This document shows positions 1 to 9,466 of a stretch of DNA of 64,000 nucleotides, piece by piece. Made by a program: the position numbers and the translations under genes. A model generated the notes under the pieces. It searched no databases. It had not been told where the DNA came from and worked only from the letters and a program-made list of their open reading frames with translations. Position 1 is the stretch's first letter. Each line of letters starts with the position of its first letter. The stretch is taken from positions 1,137,524 to 1,201,523 of the forward strand of contig UBZT01000009.1 of NCBI GenBank assembly GCA_900470155.1. Reading direction: 5' to 3'. The DNA is from Hyphomicrobiales bacterium (GTDB taxonomy: Bacteria; Pseudomonadota; Alphaproteobacteria; Rhizobiales; Rhizobiaceae).

Positions 1-244
1 TCTCCTCCTCGATCGAATGGGTCAGCAGATTGAGCGAATGCCAGCCGGAGACGTAGCGCAGGCCGCGTGGTTCGAGCACGGCCTTGAGGCCATCGGGATC
101 CTGCGGAAACTTGTGGCCTTTCTCGATGCCGTCGAAGCCGATCTTGGCGGTCTCGTCCAGGCATTGGTCGAGGCTGATATGGGCGCCGAGCGAGCGATCA
201 TCGTCATTCGTCCAGGCAATCGGATTGGTACCAAACAGGATCAT
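1..244 (-). CDS. iolE: Inosose dehydratase IolE, N-terminal part
   Basis: This is the first 81 codons of a gene cut by the window edge. The translation starts [16 protein letters not shown] and continues through a region with [11 protein letters not shown], typical of the xylose-isomerase-like TIM barrel of 2-keto-myo-inositol dehydratase. IolE removes water from scyllo-inosose to give the diketone that IolD then hydrolyses. The ATG at 244 lies 2 nt after the iolD stop codon, so the two genes are translated in series from one message. The C-terminal two thirds, including the metal ligands, lie outside the window, so activity cannot be judged from here. Identity is well supported by both sequence and context. 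Confidence 0.9.
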   Translation of the reverse strand, partial: MILFGTNPIAWTNDDDRSLGAHISLDQCLDETAKIGFDGIEKGHKFPQDPDGLKAVLEPRGLRYVSGWHSLNLLTHSIEEE

Positions 245-246
245 GA

Positions 247-2067
247 TCAGGTTCTTTCCTTGAGCGCGGCTTCATAGGCAGCGCGCGCCGTGTTGACTTC
301 CGGACGGACCGAGACTTCCGGCACCGCAACGTCCCACCAGTAACCACCGGCATTGGGCGTCGGATACGGATCGGTGTCGATGACAATTACCGTCGTGGCC
401 GTGCTTTCGCGCGCCGCATCGAGCGCCTTTTCCAGCTCCGCGATCGACGCGACCTTGTGCGACACGGCCCCCATCGAGGCCGCATGGGCGGCAAAATCGA
501 TGCTGATCGGGTTGACGTTGCTGTGGGCGTAAAGATTGTTGAACTCGGCGCCGCCGGTGCCCATCTGCAGACGGTTGATGCAGCCGTAGCCGCGGTTGTC
601 GGTGATCACCAGGGTGATCTTCAACCCCATGCCGACGGCTGTTGCCAGTTCCGAATTCATCATCATGTAGGAACCGTCGCCGACCATGACGATGACGTCG
701 CGGTCGGGCTCGGCCATCTTGATGCCCAGACCACCGGCCACTTCATAGCCCATGCAGGAAAAGCCGTATTCCATGTGATAGGACAGCGGCAGCTTGGCCT
801 TCCACAGCTGGTGCAGTTCGCCCGGCATCGTGCCGGCCGCGCACATCACGACGGTATTGTCGCGCGACGAGCGCTGCACGGCGCCGATCACCTGCATGTC
901 GGTCGGCAGCGCATTGCCGTCGGTCGGCGCAGCGGTCACCGCATCGGCCTTGGCAAACCACTGCGCCTTGAGACCACTGTCCGGCGCACCAAAGCGATGA
1001 TCGCCGAGCGCCTTGCTCAGCTTCTCGAGCCCGACCTTGGCATCGGCGGTCAACGGGATAGCCTCATGCTTGGCGCTGTCATAAGGCTGCACATTGAGGG
1101 CCAGGATCTTACGCGCCGGGTTCTTGAACAGCGCCCAGGAACCGGTGGTGAAATCCTGGAAACGCGTGCCGACGCCGATGACCAGATCGGCATTTTCCGA
1201 AACCGCATTGGCGCTCTCGGCACCGGTGACGCCGACCGGGCCGAAGTTGAGACCGTGATCCCAGGCGAGCGCCGACTTACCGGCCTGCGTCTCGACGACA
1301 GGGATCTGATGCTTTTCGACAAAGGCTTTGAGCGTCGCGGTCGCGCCGGAAAAATGCACCCCGCCACCGGCAACGATGACCGGGTTCTTTGCCGCCTTCA
1401 GGGCAGCAATAGCCGCCTCGAATTCCTGCGCATCCGGCTCCGGACGGCGCTGGTGCCAGACCTTCTTGGCAAAGAAGCTCTCCGGATAATCATAGGCTTC
1501 CGCCTGCACGTCCTGGCAGAAGGCAAGCGTGACCGGGCCGCAATCGGCCGGATCCGTCATCGTGCGCAATGCGCGCGGCAGAGCCGTCAGCAGCTGTTCG
1601 GGGCGCATGATCCGATCGAAATAGCGGCTGACCGGCTTGAAGCAGTCATTGGCCGACATCGTGCCGTCGCCGAAATCCTCGATCTGCTGCAGGACCGGAT
1701 CGGGGCCGCGATTGGCAAAGATATCGCCAGGAATGAACAGCACCGGCAGACGGTTGACATGCGCGAGTGCTGCGGCCGTCACCATGTTGAGCGCGCCGGG
1801 GCCGATCGATGAGGTCACCGCCATCGCCCTGCGGCGGCCGATCTGCTTCGAATAGGCGATCGCGGCATGGGCCATCGACTGCTCGTTCTGGCCGCGATAG
1901 GTCTGCAGTTCATCGCGAATGCCATGCAGCGCCTCGCCGATGCCCGCGACATTGCCGTGACCGAAGATCGCCCAGACGCCGGCGATATAGGTTTCGCCAT
2001 GCTCGTTGTATTGGTTGGCGAGGTAACGCACCAGCGCCTGCGCCGCCGTCAGTCTTACCGTCTTCAT
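247..2067 (-). CDS. iolD: 3D-(3,5/4)-trihydroxycyclohexane-1,2-dione hydrolase IolD
   Basis: A 606-residue thiamine-diphosphate enzyme of the acetolactate synthase superfamily. It opens the ring of the inositol-derived diketone to give 5-deoxy-glucuronate in the cytoplasm. The N-terminal PYR domain begins [15 protein letters not shown] central domain follows, and the C-terminal PP domain carries the ThDP/Mg signature GDGSY (about residue 462) followed some 28 residues later by NRGYGC. Length is normal for the family. The start at 2067 (MKTVRL) was chosen over an upstream in-frame start because it overlaps the iolC stop as ATGA and matches the family N terminus. It sits second in an iolC-iolD-iolE operon. 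Confidence 0.95.
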   Translation of the reverse strand: MKTVRLTAAQALVRYLANQYNEHGETYIAGVWAIFGHGNVAGIGEALHGIRDELQTYRGQNEQSMAHAAIAYSKQIGRRRAMAVTSSIGPGALNMVTAAALAHVNRLPVLFIPGDIFANRGPDPVLQQIEDFGDGTMSANDCFKPVSRYFDRIMRPEQLLTALPRALRTMTDPADCGPVTLAFCQDVQAEAYDYPESFFAKKVWHQRRPEPDAQEFEAAIAALKAAKNPVIVAGGGVHFSGATATLKAFVEKHQIPVVETQAGKSALAWDHGLNFGPVGVTGAESANAVSENADLVIGVGTRFQDFTTGSWALFKNPARKILALNVQPYDSAKHEAIPLTADAKVGLEKLSKALGDHRFGAPDSGLKAQWFAKADAVTAAPTDGNALPTDMQVIGAVQRSSRDNTVVMCAAGTMPGELHQLWKAKLPLSYHMEYGFSCMGYEVAGGLGIKMAEPDRDVIVMVGDGSYMMMNSELATAVGMGLKITLVITDNRGYGCINRLQMGTGGAEFNNLYAHSNVNPISIDFAAHAASMGAVSHKVASIAELEKALDAARESTATTVIVIDTDPYPTPNAGGYWWDVAVPEVSVRPEVNTARAAYEAALKERT

Positions 2068-4004
2068 GCCTTCTCTCCCTTGGCGGCGCGTGCTCCACTG
2101 CGAGCCCCTGCACGAGCCTTGTCCCAGACCTCGCACAGACTGCGATAGCGCTTCACCATATCCTCCACGGCGTCCTGGTCACTGATCGCACCGGACAACC
2201 ACTTGCGTGCAGCATCGCCGAAGATCGTCCGGCCGACGGCAAAGCCCTTGACCAGATCGAAGCCGGCCGCCAGCGCAAAACTCTCCTCCAGCTCCGCCTG
2301 CGGCGCATCGAGACCCAGCACGACGATGCCGCGTGTGTAGGCATCATTGCGCTCGATGGCGGCACAGGCATTCGCCCAGGATGCATTCGTCTTCATCGGC
2401 TCGAGCTTCCACCAGTCCGGATAGATGTCGAGCTCGTAAAAGCGCTCGATGATCTTGGCGGCAGTATGGTCATCGACCGGCCCGACCTTGGACGGAATGA
2501 TCTCGAGCAGGAATTCCAGATTGTTGCGTCGCGCCGCGTGGAAGAGACGGACGACCGTCTGCTCCTGATCGGCGCGCATTTCGGCCGTATCGTCGGGATG
2601 GTAGAAGCACAGGACCTTGACGACGTTTTCGACCGGCCACTCGTTGAGCCCGCCAAAATCCGGACCGATTTCCGGCTCCAGGGTCAGAGGCCGCGAACCC
2701 GGCCACTCGACCGGGCGACCGATCCATAGGCCCGTGCTGCTTGCAGCATAGAGCGCATCGCGGCCAACGCGGCTGTCGCAAAGAATGCCAAAGCCGGGCT
2801 TGCCATCGGCAACACTGAGCGCCGCCTTCAGGCAGAGTTTCTTGAAATCGCCGATCCGGCTGTCGGAGACGCCAGCCTCCTTGGCCATGGCTTCGAGCTG
2901 CATGCGGTGATCGAAGGCAAAGACCTGCATCTTCGACCAGTCACCCTTGCGGTTTGTCGACCAATGCACCTGCTCCAGCGCCTTGTCCTTGCGCAGCGCC
3001 TTGTTCTGGATGCCTGTCTTGAAGAAATACTGCAGCTCTTCCCAGCTCGGATAGGCCGGCGTGCAGCCGTGGCGCGAAACGGCAAAGGCGCCGCAGGCAT
3101 TGGCGAATTTCAGCGAGGTCGGCCAATCTTCACCGGTCAGCCAGCCCTTGAGCAGGCCGGACATGAAGCCGTCGCCGGCGCCGAGCACGTTGAACACCTC
3201 GATCGGGAACCCCTCCCCGGTCTGCCCCTCGTCGAGACTGTCGGGAATGGCATCTTCGAACACGACGGCACCCATCGGTCCGCGCTTGCAGACCAGGGTC
3301 GCAGGAGAGACCTGGCGAACGGCCCTCAGCGCCTCGATCGTATCGGTCGAACCGCCGGCAATATGGAATTCCTCCTCCGTGCCGACGATCAGGTTGAACA
3401 GATGCAGGGTCGACTGCAGCTTGGCCGTGACCTTGGCGGATTCAACAAAACGGCTCTCGCCGTCGCCATGGCCCGCAAGACCCCAGAGATTGGGGCGATA
3501 GTCGATGTCGAGCGCCGTCAGCCCGCCGTGCTGGCGCGAAATCTCCAGCGCCTTCAGCACCGCCTGCTCGGTGCGCGGATTGGACAGATGCGTGCCGGTG
3601 ACACAGACGCAGCGCGCCTCGGAGACGAAATCGACACCGATATCGTCTTCGCAGAGCGCCATGTCGGCACAGTTTTCGCGGTAGAAGATCAGCGGGAATT
3701 GGTGTTCGTCCCGGATGCCGAGCAGTACCAGCGCCGTCAATCGCTCGGGGTCCGTCACGACGCCGCGCACGTCGACCCCCTCGCGCACCAGCTGCTCGCG
3801 GATGAAACGGCCCATATGTTCATTGCCGACCCGGGTGATCAGGCCCGACTTCAAACCCAGCCGCGCCGTGCCCGCCGCGATATTGGTCGGAGAACCGCCG
3901 ATATATTTGTTGAACGAGGCCATGTCTTCCAGACGGCCGCCAACCTGCGCACCGTACAAGTCCACGGATGATCGGCCGATCGTGATCAGATCGAGTGATG
4001 CCAC
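2064..4004 (-). CDS. iolC: 5-dehydro-2-deoxygluconokinase IolC fused to a DUF2090 domain
   Basis: A 646-residue fusion protein. The N-terminal half is a PfkB/ribokinase-fold kinase with GGSPTNIA near residue 45 and the anion-hole motif GAGDGF near residue 275. It phosphorylates 5-dehydro-2-deoxygluconate. From about residue 355 (MQVFAFDHRMQLEAMAKEAG) the protein continues as a DUF2090 domain, an aldolase-like TIM barrel related to the class of the next pathway enzyme. This long form is usual in proteobacteria, while the Bacillus enzyme is only the kinase half. The GTG start at 4004 is preceded by GGGAGG at good spacing; upstream in-frame codons lack such a site. It is the first gene of the operon and overlaps iolD by ATGA. 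Confidence 0.93.
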   Translation of the reverse strand: MASLDLITIGRSSVDLYGAQVGGRLEDMASFNKYIGGSPTNIAAGTARLGLKSGLITRVGNEHMGRFIREQLVREGVDVRGVVTDPERLTALVLLGIRDEHQFPLIFYRENCADMALCEDDIGVDFVSEARCVCVTGTHLSNPRTEQAVLKALEISRQHGGLTALDIDYRPNLWGLAGHGDGESRFVESAKVTAKLQSTLHLFNLIVGTEEEFHIAGGSTDTIEALRAVRQVSPATLVCKRGPMGAVVFEDAIPDSLDEGQTGEGFPIEVFNVLGAGDGFMSGLLKGWLTGEDWPTSLKFANACGAFAVSRHGCTPAYPSWEELQYFFKTGIQNKALRKDKALEQVHWSTNRKGDWSKMQVFAFDHRMQLEAMAKEAGVSDSRIGDFKKLCLKAALSVADGKPGFGILCDSRVGRDALYAASSTGLWIGRPVEWPGSRPLTLEPEIGPDFGGLNEWPVENVVKVLCFYHPDDTAEMRADQEQTVVRLFHAARRNNLEFLLEIIPSKVGPVDDHTAAKIIERFYELDIYPDWWKLEPMKTNASWANACAAIERNDAYTRGIVVLGLDAPQAELEESFALAAGFDLVKGFAVGRTIFGDAARKWLSGAISDQDAVEDMVKRYRSLCEVWDKARAGARSGARAAKGEKA

Positions 4005-4100
4005 GCTGAAACCTCCCTGACGGTCGCGAGGTCTCAAAGCCTCGCCTGCCGCTGTCGATCGCGCTCACATGGAACGCCGATCAAAATCCTCTTCCGAAAT

Positions 4101-4116
4101 GGACTATAAATTCTAT
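4101..4116 (-). promoter_or_regulatory. Candidate IolR operator in the iolC promoter
   Basis: Minus-strand ATAGAATTTATAGTCC aligns with ATAGAACGTATATTCC in the iolG promoter at 13 of 16 positions. On the opposite strand both read GGA-N-TATA-N2-TTCTAT. This resembles the GGAA-N6-TTCC motif reported for the RpiR-type IolR of Sinorhizobium meliloti. It overlaps the -10 hexamer, as expected for a repressor site. Confidence 0.45.
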
Positions 4117-4131
4117 TTTTAGTCCTTTCAA
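4103..4131 (-). promoter_or_regulatory. Candidate sigma-70 promoter of iolCDE
   Basis: On the minus strand TTGAAA (4131-4126) is followed by a 17-nt spacer and TATAGT (4108-4103), about 100 nt upstream of the iolC start. The match to the consensus is good, but no transcription data are available. The candidate IolR box covers the -10 element. Confidence 0.55.
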
Positions 4132-4140
4132 CACAAATAT

Positions 4141-4959
4141 TCAGCCATCTTGTCGCGCCGTTCCGACAGCAACGGACAGCGTGATCGCCAGACAGAGCGT
4201 AGCAGACAGCGACCGGAAGGCGCCGAAATCGACCTCGGAAACCGAGAGCGCAATCGCATCGAACCGGCGCAGAGGACTGACCGCCGTGTCCGTGACCGCA
4301 ACCACCGGAATGCCACGCGCGGAAACCTGCTCGACCAGATCGATCGTCTCGGCCGAATAGGGGGCAAAGGTGATCGCCAGCAGCGCATCGCCGTCTCGGA
4401 TCGCATGATGATTTTCCAGCCGCCCGACCACGCTGTGCAACATCGCAGGAACCCCCATCTTTTCGAAGGCATAGGCCATGTAGCTTGCCACGGGGAAGGA
4501 TCGCCGAAGACCGACGATATGGATCATATGGGCGGAGGAAAGCGTTGCAACAGCCTTGTCCAGGGCCTGTGGATCAACGGTTTTCAGTAGATTTTCCAGC
4601 GACAGCCGCCCTGCCTCGACGAATTCGCCGAGCAGTGCCGAGGGGCTGCCTTCGGCTTTTTCGCGCAGGTGATCGAGCCGCGTCGAATAATCGGGCCAGC
4701 CGCCGACAAAGCTGTCACGAAACAGCCGCTGCATCTCTGAAAAACCGGAAAAACCCATGATCTGGCAGAACCGCATGAAGGCCGAGGGCTGCACGCCTGC
4801 CCCTTCCGCCATCTCGGCGACGGTGGACACAGCGATGCGATCCTGATTGGCCGCGACATAATCTGCGCATTGCCGAAGCCGTTTTGGCAGGCTGCCGGAG
4901 ACCTCCAGCAACCGCTCCTCGAACGCTTTCACCGTTGCCGGCCCGCCGATCTCTTCCAT
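4141..4959 (-). CDS. iolR: RpiR/MurR-family transcriptional regulator, likely IolR
   Basis: A 272-residue regulator with an N-terminal RpiR helix-turn-helix (about residues 10-85, including TVAEMAEGAGVQPSAFMRFC) and a C-terminal SIS sugar-phosphate-binding domain (about residues 130-260, with IHIVGLRRSFPVASYMAYAF). It lies between iolCDE and iolG, as in other rhizobia where an RpiR-type repressor controls inositol use and responds to a phosphorylated pathway intermediate. The ATG at 4959 follows AAGGA. It is transcribed away from iolG and towards iolC, ending about 25 nt upstream of the candidate iolC box. The family is certain; the target assignment rests on position and on the boxes shared by the two iol promoters. 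Confidence 0.85.
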   Translation of the reverse strand: MEEIGGPATVKAFEERLLEVSGSLPKRLRQCADYVAANQDRIAVSTVAEMAEGAGVQPSAFMRFCQIMGFSGFSEMQRLFRDSFVGGWPDYSTRLDHLREKAEGSPSALLGEFVEAGRLSLENLLKTVDPQALDKAVATLSSAHMIHIVGLRRSFPVASYMAYAFEKMGVPAMLHSVVGRLENHHAIRDGDALLAITFAPYSAETIDLVEQVSARGIPVVAVTDTAVSPLRRFDAIALSVSEVDFGAFRSLSATLCLAITLSVAVGTARQDG

Positions 4960-4983
4960 TCAGTTCCTTTCCGCGAACCACGC

Positions 4984-5012
4984 TTGACACAAACCGTATC
5001 ACAATCTAGCAA
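4984..5012 (+). promoter_or_regulatory. Candidate sigma-70 promoter of iolG
   Basis: TTGACA (4984-4989), a 17-nt spacer and TAGCAA (5007-5012) lie about 160 nt upstream of the iolG start, in the divergent region with iolR. The -35 is perfect and the -10 weak. The candidate IolR box begins 2 nt after the -10. Confidence 0.5.
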
Positions 5013-5013
5013 A

Positions 5014-5029
5014 ATAGAACGTATATTCC
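5014..5029 (+). promoter_or_regulatory. Candidate IolR operator in the iolG promoter
   Basis: ATAGAACGTATATTCC lies immediately downstream of the predicted -10 and would cover the transcription start. Its core AGAA-N6-TTCC differs by one base from GGAA-N6-TTCC. A related copy lies on the iolC promoter. Confidence 0.45.
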
Positions 5030-5169
5030 AAATGCGGATCTGGGATAGTCATCGAGGAGATGAGCGTCGGGACCAGCCATGAGGATGGCCCCTGCCGAAA
5101 ACCGGGTCCGCTGCAACAACGAGGCCGCCGCCGATGGAACTCGGCAAAGCGAGCATGGGAGGAAATGAC

Positions 5170-6165
5170 ATGGTCACGAGATTGGCCCTTCTGGGCGCCG
5201 GGCGTATCGGCAAGGTACATGCGAAAGCCATCGCCGAAGACAAGCGCGCCAAGCTGGTTGCTGTCGCCGACGCCTTTGCCGATGCCGCCAATGCCATCGC
5301 AGCCCAGACCGGCTGCGCGGTCAAGACGATCGAGGAGATCGAGGCCGACAAGGATATCGACGCCGTCATCATCTGCACACCGACCAACACCCATGCCGAC
5401 CTGATCGAGCGTTTCGCCAAGGCCGGCAAGGCGATCTTCTGCGAAAAGCCGATCGATCTGGATGTTGCCAGAGCCAAGGCCTGCCTTGAAACCGTTCGCG
5501 CCGTCGACGGCAAGGTCATGCTCGGCTTCAACCGTCGCTTCGATCCGCATTTCCAGGCCGTGCGCAAGGAAATCGACAAGGGCTCGATCGGCAAGGTCGA
5601 GATGGTGACGATCACCAGCCGCGACCCGGGCGCACCGCCGGCCGAATATATCAAGGTCTCCGGCGGCATTTTCCGCGACATGACGATCCATGACTTCGAC
5701 ATGGCCCGCTTCCTGCTCGGCGAAGAAATCGAGACGGTCCAGGCCTCGGCCTCCGTGCTCGTCGACCCCAAGATCGGCGAACTCGGCGACTATGACAGCG
5801 CATCGCTGATCCTGACGACCAAGAGCGGCCGCCAGGCGATCATCTCGAATTCACGCCGCGCTTCCTACGGCTACGACCAGCGCATTGAGGTGCATGGCTC
5901 GCTCGGCTCGGTCTCGGCCGAAAACCAGCGCCCGGTCTCGATCGAGGTCGCCAACAAGGACGGCTACACCCGCCCGCCGCTGCACGACTTTTTCATGACC
6001 CGCTACACGGCAGCCTATGCCGCTGAGATCTCGGCCTTCATCGACAGCCTCGAACAGGGAACGCCGATGGCGCCGTCAGCCGAAGACGGCCTGATCGCAT
6101 TGGCGCTCGCCGACGCAGCCATAAAGGCCGCCAAGGAAAAGAAGGCAATCACGGTCGCCTACTGA
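5170..6165 (+). CDS. iolG: Inositol 2-dehydrogenase IolG
   Basis: A 331-residue NAD-dependent dehydrogenase of the Gfo/Idh/MocA family that oxidises myo-inositol to scyllo-inosose, the entry step of the pathway. The Rossmann motif GAGRIG is at residues 9-14. K93 in the EKP motif, D170 and H174 match the Lys-Asp-His catalytic set known from Bacillus IolG. The ATG at 5170 (MVTRLALLG) follows GGAGG at 8 nt; in-frame upstream ATGs lack a comparable site and the family N-terminal spacing. It diverges from iolR and is followed by a strong terminator, so it is a single-gene transcript. Other family members act on different polyols, but the active-site residues and the neighbours favour inositol. Confidence 0.92.
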   Translation: MVTRLALLGAGRIGKVHAKAIAEDKRAKLVAVADAFADAANAIAAQTGCAVKTIEEIEADKDIDAVIICTPTNTHADLIERFAKAGKAIFCEKPIDLDVARAKACLETVRAVDGKVMLGFNRRFDPHFQAVRKEIDKGSIGKVEMVTITSRDPGAPPAEYIKVSGGIFRDMTIHDFDMARFLLGEEIETVQASASVLVDPKIGELGDYDSASLILTTKSGRQAIISNSRRASYGYDQRIEVHGSLGSVSAENQRPVSIEVANKDGYTRPPLHDFFMTRYTAAYAAEISAFIDSLEQGTPMAPSAEDGLIALALADAAIKAAKEKKAITVAY

Positions 6166-6214
6166 TCTCGAACATCCGCAAATCTGGTGCGGACATTTCG
6201 ACCGCGCCAAACAG

Positions 6215-6249
6215 AAACGCCGCCCGAACCTCCTCGGGCGGCGTTTTTG
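6215..6249 (+). terminator. Rho-independent terminator after iolG
   Basis: An 11-bp stem (6217-6227 with 6234-6244, containing ACGCCGCCCGA and its complement) with a 6-nt loop is followed by a run of five T. It ends the iolG transcript. Confidence 0.9.
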
Positions 6250-6271
6250 TCATCGGTAGGACCTCATGCAA

Positions 6272-7330
6272 TCAGACAGCCAGTTCGCGGCGTTCGACTT
6301 CCGTGATCATGGCAAGATCGAGGATTTTCTGCAGATTGGCGGCATGACGGAAGCCCGGTTCCTGCAGCGTGTTGCCCGACCGGATTGCCGCGATGAACTT
6401 CTGGTAGTTCGTCTCGACCGGATCGACCTCGATCTCGCGCCAGAGCGCCGTTTCCACATCCTCGTTCAGGCAAGCGCGAAGCGAGGAACCTTCCAGTGTG
6501 TGGATCACTTCGAGCGCACCCTTGTCGCCATGCACGCGCAATCTGAGCTCATTCAGATGCCCGGTCGCCCAACGGCTCGCATGGATGACCCCCATGGCGC
6601 CATTGGTAAACTCGGTCGTCATGGTGAAGCTGTCATTGGCGTCCAGATCATATTCACCAATCTTGTTGCCCGGTGCCTTTTCGAAGGTTTTCAGCCGCGC
6701 GAAGATATGATCGATATCCGTCGCCGCGCCATAGCCGGCAAAGTCCAGGATATGAATGCCGACATCGCCCAGTACGCCATTCGAGCCGTGTTTGGTCGAC
6801 AGGCGCCACAGCCATTGGCTCTCCGTCGCCCAGTCACCCCAGGCCTTGGAAACCAGCCAGCTCTGCAGATAAGACGCTTCGATATGGCGCACGCGGCCAA
6901 TATCTCCGCCGATCACCATCTGCCGTGCCTTCTGCACCTCCGCCACATTGCGGTAAGTCAGGTTGACCATGTTGACGAGCCCGGAGGCTTCCGCCACCGT
7001 CGCCATTTCATCAGCCTTCGCATAGCTTTCCGCCAATGGCTTTTCGCACATCACATGCTTGCCCGCCGCCAGAAGCTGCAGCGTTGTCGGATAATGGATG
7101 CGGTCTGGTGTTACATTGGTGACGGCATCGAACTCGCCCCAGGCGATGGCCTCGTCCAGGGAGGTGAATGTATTGGGAATGCCATGACGTGTCGCAAAGG
7201 CGCGCACCGTGGCGATGTCGACGTCGACTGCGGCGACGACTTGCACGTCGCTGATCGTCGAGAAATGCATCACATGGTTGTTGGCCATGCCGCCAGTGCC
7301 AAGCACCAGAAGACGGATCGGCTTCATCAT
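6272..7330 (-). CDS. thuB: ThuB-like Gfo/Idh/MocA dehydrogenase
   Basis: A 352-residue NAD(P)-binding oxidoreductase. Visible motifs are GTGGMA near the N terminus, CEKPLAES in the middle, and [13 protein letters not shown] in the catalytic half. In Sinorhizobium and Agrobacterium the ThuA/ThuB pair oxidises trehalose and related disaccharides to 3-keto derivatives in the cytoplasm. The start at 7330 overlaps the thuA stop and follows GAGGAAGG by 6 nt; a second ATG three bases later is an alternative. It is translationally coupled to thuA. Confidence in the family is high; naming it thuB relies on its thuA partner. Confidence 0.85.
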   Translation of the reverse strand: MMKPIRLLVLGTGGMANNHVMHFSTISDVQVVAAVDVDIATVRAFATRHGIPNTFTSLDEAIAWGEFDAVTNVTPDRIHYPTTLQLLAAGKHVMCEKPLAESYAKADEMATVAEASGLVNMVNLTYRNVAEVQKARQMVIGGDIGRVRHIEASYLQSWLVSKAWGDWATESQWLWRLSTKHGSNGVLGDVGIHILDFAGYGAATDIDHIFARLKTFEKAPGNKIGEYDLDANDSFTMTTEFTNGAMGVIHASRWATGHLNELRLRVHGDKGALEVIHTLEGSSLRACLNEDVETALWREIEVDPVETNYQKFIAAIRSGNTLQEPGFRHAANLQKILDLAMITEVERRELAV

Positions 7331-8112
7331 TTGTAACCTTCCTCGCCAGCCTGATGTAGGCGTGGACCGCGTTCGATGATCGGCTCCAGTGCATTTTCCA
7401 CCGGTACATTCGGCGCATCATGCACAGCGCCGTAACTTGGCATCGGATTATAGGCCCACTTCACCCCGTTGCGGATGACCTGCTGCACATTGGCGTCATG
7501 ATAGGTGGGATAGGTCTCGTGACCGGGGCGGAAGTAGAAGATATTGCCGGCGCCACGCCGCCAGGTCAGGCCTGAGCGGAAGACTTCGCCACCCGCGAAC
7601 CAGGAGATGAACACGGTTTCCAACGGTTCGGGAACGGAAAAGAACTCGCCATACATCTCTTCGTTCTCAAGCACGAAATTTTCCGGAATACCGGCAGCGA
7701 TCGGATGCCCGGGATTGACCGTCCACAGCCGCTCGCGCTCACCGGCCTCGCGCCATTTCAACGCGCAGGGCGTGCCCATAAGCCGCTTGAACGGCTTGGA
7801 AAAATGGCCCGAATGCAGGACAAGCAGACCCATTCCCTCCCACACGCGCTTGGCCACACGCTCGACGATGTCGTCGGAGACGTCGCCATGAGCCTTGTGC
7901 CCCCACCAGACCAGCACGTCGGTCTCCGCCAGCCGCTCGGCCGAAAGTCCGTGCTCCGGTTCCTGCAACGTCGCGGTCGTCGCCTCGATATCGCCATCGA
8001 CATTGAGACTAGCGGCAATCGTCGCATGCATCCCATCGGGATAAATGCCACGAACGACGGCGTTTTCCCTCTCGTGGATATTCTCTCCCCAGACAACTGT
8101 TCTGATAGGCAC
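7327..8112 (-). CDS. thuA: ThuA, trehalose utilisation protein
   Basis: A 261-residue ThuA-family protein with a class-I glutamine-amidotransferase-like fold. The N terminus [10 protein letters not shown] and the stretches [24 protein letters not shown] and [15 protein letters not shown] are typical of rhizobial ThuA. Together with ThuB it is required for 3-keto-disaccharide formation from trehalose, maltitol or sucrose. A GTG start at 8112 follows GGAG at 8 nt. Unlike the classical thuEFGKAB locus, no sugar ABC transporter adjoins it here. It diverges from a LacI regulator, with LacI-type half-sites in the shared upstream region. Confidence 0.9.
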   Translation of the reverse strand: MPIRTVVWGENIHERENAVVRGIYPDGMHATIAASLNVDGDIEATTATLQEPEHGLSAERLAETDVLVWWGHKAHGDVSDDIVERVAKRVWEGMGLLVLHSGHFSKPFKRLMGTPCALKWREAGERERLWTVNPGHPIAAGIPENFVLENEEMYGEFFSVPEPLETVFISWFAGGEVFRSGLTWRRGAGNIFYFRPGHETYPTYHDANVQQVIRNGVKWAYNPMPSYGAVHDAPNVPVENALEPIIERGPRLHQAGEEGYK

Positions 8113-8209
8113 CTAACATTCTCCTCTTTTCGGCATGCCGCAAATCTGCGGCATATGACGATTCTACCAATGCTCCACCCGGACAACAGGTCCATTCACG
8201 TTAAGAATT

Positions 8210-8221
8210 GAAACCGCTTTG
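8210..8221. promoter_or_regulatory. Candidate LacI-family operator, thuA side
   Basis: GAAACCGCTTTG fits the LacI/GalR pattern GAAA-N-CG-N-TTTC with one mismatch. It lies just downstream of the candidate thuA promoter. Confidence 0.5.
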
Positions 8222-8230
8222 GATGTCGGC

Positions 8231-8259
8231 AACCTGCCAAATCGATCGATATCTGTCAA
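8231..8259 (-). promoter_or_regulatory. Candidate thuA promoter
   Basis: On the minus strand TTGACA (8259-8254) is followed by 17 nt and CAGGTT (8236-8231). The -35 is perfect and the -10 poor. The adjacent operator supports the placement. Confidence 0.35.
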
Positions 8260-8342
8260 AAGAAGAACCTCGTAATTTTGACTTTATCACGACAAAAAAC
8301 CTAAAAGTTGCATTGCAGTAAAAATTGATGCCAGCAAAATTT

Positions 8343-8354
8343 GAAAGCGTTTTC
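8343..8354. promoter_or_regulatory. Candidate LacI-family operator, regulator side
   Basis: GAAAGCGTTTTC has perfect GAAA and TTTC arms around a central CG, the classic LacI/GalR operator form. It lies about 70 nt upstream of the LacI-type gene, which suggests autoregulation. Confidence 0.6.
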
Positions 8355-8425
8355 GGTCAGTCTTTTTCCTTGCTCCCCGGTCAAAATCTTGCAAATCATG
8401 AATCGGCAACCGTCCAGATCAAACG

Positions 8426-9466
8426 ATGAAAGAGGCGATGAAGCTCAAGGAATTTGCCCTCAGGATCGGCCTGTCCCCGACCACTGTCAGCCGCGCCTTG
8501 GGCGGCTATGCCGAGGTGAGCGAAGTGACGCGTGCGCGGGTGCTGGAGGAGGCCAACCGTCTGGGGTATCGACCGAACATCAACGCCGTGCGGCTGGCGA
8601 CCGGCAGGGCCGGCGCAATCGGTGTGGTGATGAGCCGGGCCGGAGAATATCAGTTCTCCGAATTCATGAGCGGGATGGCCGAGCGACTGGGTCGCGAAGA
8701 CATCGATATTCTCGTCACGCCCATGGCCGAAGAGGATCCCCGCGACGAACTTCAGATATACAGGAGGCTGGCCGAAAGCCGCAGGGTCGACGCCATCGTC
8801 ATTCACTCTCCCCGACCGAAGGACCCCCGCATCGCCCTGCTCCACCAGTTGAAGATGCCCTTCATCGTGCATGGCCGGTCTGAAACGGAAGTCCCGCATG
8901 GCTGGCTCGACATCGACAACGAGGGTGCTATTCGCCGCAGCACAGAGCATTTGCTCGACCTCGGCCACAGGCGCATCGCGCTTATCAACGGCCTGGTGGG
9001 CCTGACCTTCACCACCCATCGCGATCTCGGTTATCGATCGGCGCTGCAGGCACGGGACATCCCATACGACGCCGGCATTGTCGGCCATGGTAATTTTACC
9101 GACGAGGTCGGATTCCGCCTTGCCCGCGCGTCGCTGGAACAGCATCCGCGACCGACGGCAATGGTCGCCGGCTCGATGATGACAGCTCTGGGCGTTTACC
9201 GGGCTGCGCGCGCGATGAACCTTGCCGTGGGCAAGGACCTGTCGGTGATTGCGCATGACGACGTCTTTCCCTATTTGACCGCCGACAACATGGCCCCGTC
9301 CCTTTCGACGACACGGTCGTCGATCCGCACAGCCGGCACCAAAATAGCCGACCTGCTCCTGCAAATCCTGGCCGGCCGCGACCCAGCCGACATCCAGGAA
9401 CTGTGGCCGGTCGAACTGATCCTGAGAGAGTCCAGCAAACCTGCGCCACGGGATTTTTCCGCATGA
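8426..9466 (+). CDS. LacI-family transcriptional regulator
   Basis: A 346-residue regulator. The N-terminal helix-turn-helix is canonical (KEFALRIGLSPTTVSRAL followed by the hinge helix NINAVRLATGR). The rest is a periplasmic-binding-protein-like sugar domain, including FIVHGRSE and the LDIDNEGA segment. It diverges from thuAB and overlaps the next gene by ATGA. It most likely represses thuAB and itself, with a disaccharide or keto-sugar as inducer. An alternative ATG 12 nt downstream (8438) has an AGAGG too close to be a good ribosome site, so the start is not settled. The ligand is unknown. Confidence 0.85.
   Translation: MKEAMKLKEFALRIGLSPTTVSRALGGYAEVSEVTRARVLEEANRLGYRPNINAVRLATGRAGAIGVVMSRAGEYQFSEFMSGMAERLGREDIDILVTPMAEEDPRDELQIYRRLAESRRVDAIVIHSPRPKDPRIALLHQLKMPFIVHGRSETEVPHGWLDIDNEGAIRRSTEHLLDLGHRRIALINGLVGLTFTTHRDLGYRSALQARDIPYDAGIVGHGNFTDEVGFRLARASLEQHPRPTAMVAGSMMTALGVYRAARAMNLAVGKDLSVIAHDDVFPYLTADNMAPSLSTTRSSIRTAGTKIADLLLQILAGRDPADIQELWPVELILRESSKPAPRDFSA

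Larger units (their letters stand above)
8113..8425. other. Divergent regulatory region between thuA and the LacI gene
   Basis: A 313-bp AT-rich gap without a convincing ORF. It holds two LacI-type palindromes, one near each gene, and a candidate promoter for thuA. Nothing else recognisable was seen. Confidence 0.7.

Noticed and set aside
457..1812. Long plus-strand ORF opposite iolD
   Set aside because: It mirrors the iolD codon pattern, starts without a ribosome site and has low-complexity, histidine- and arginine-rich composition typical of antisense frames in high-GC DNA.
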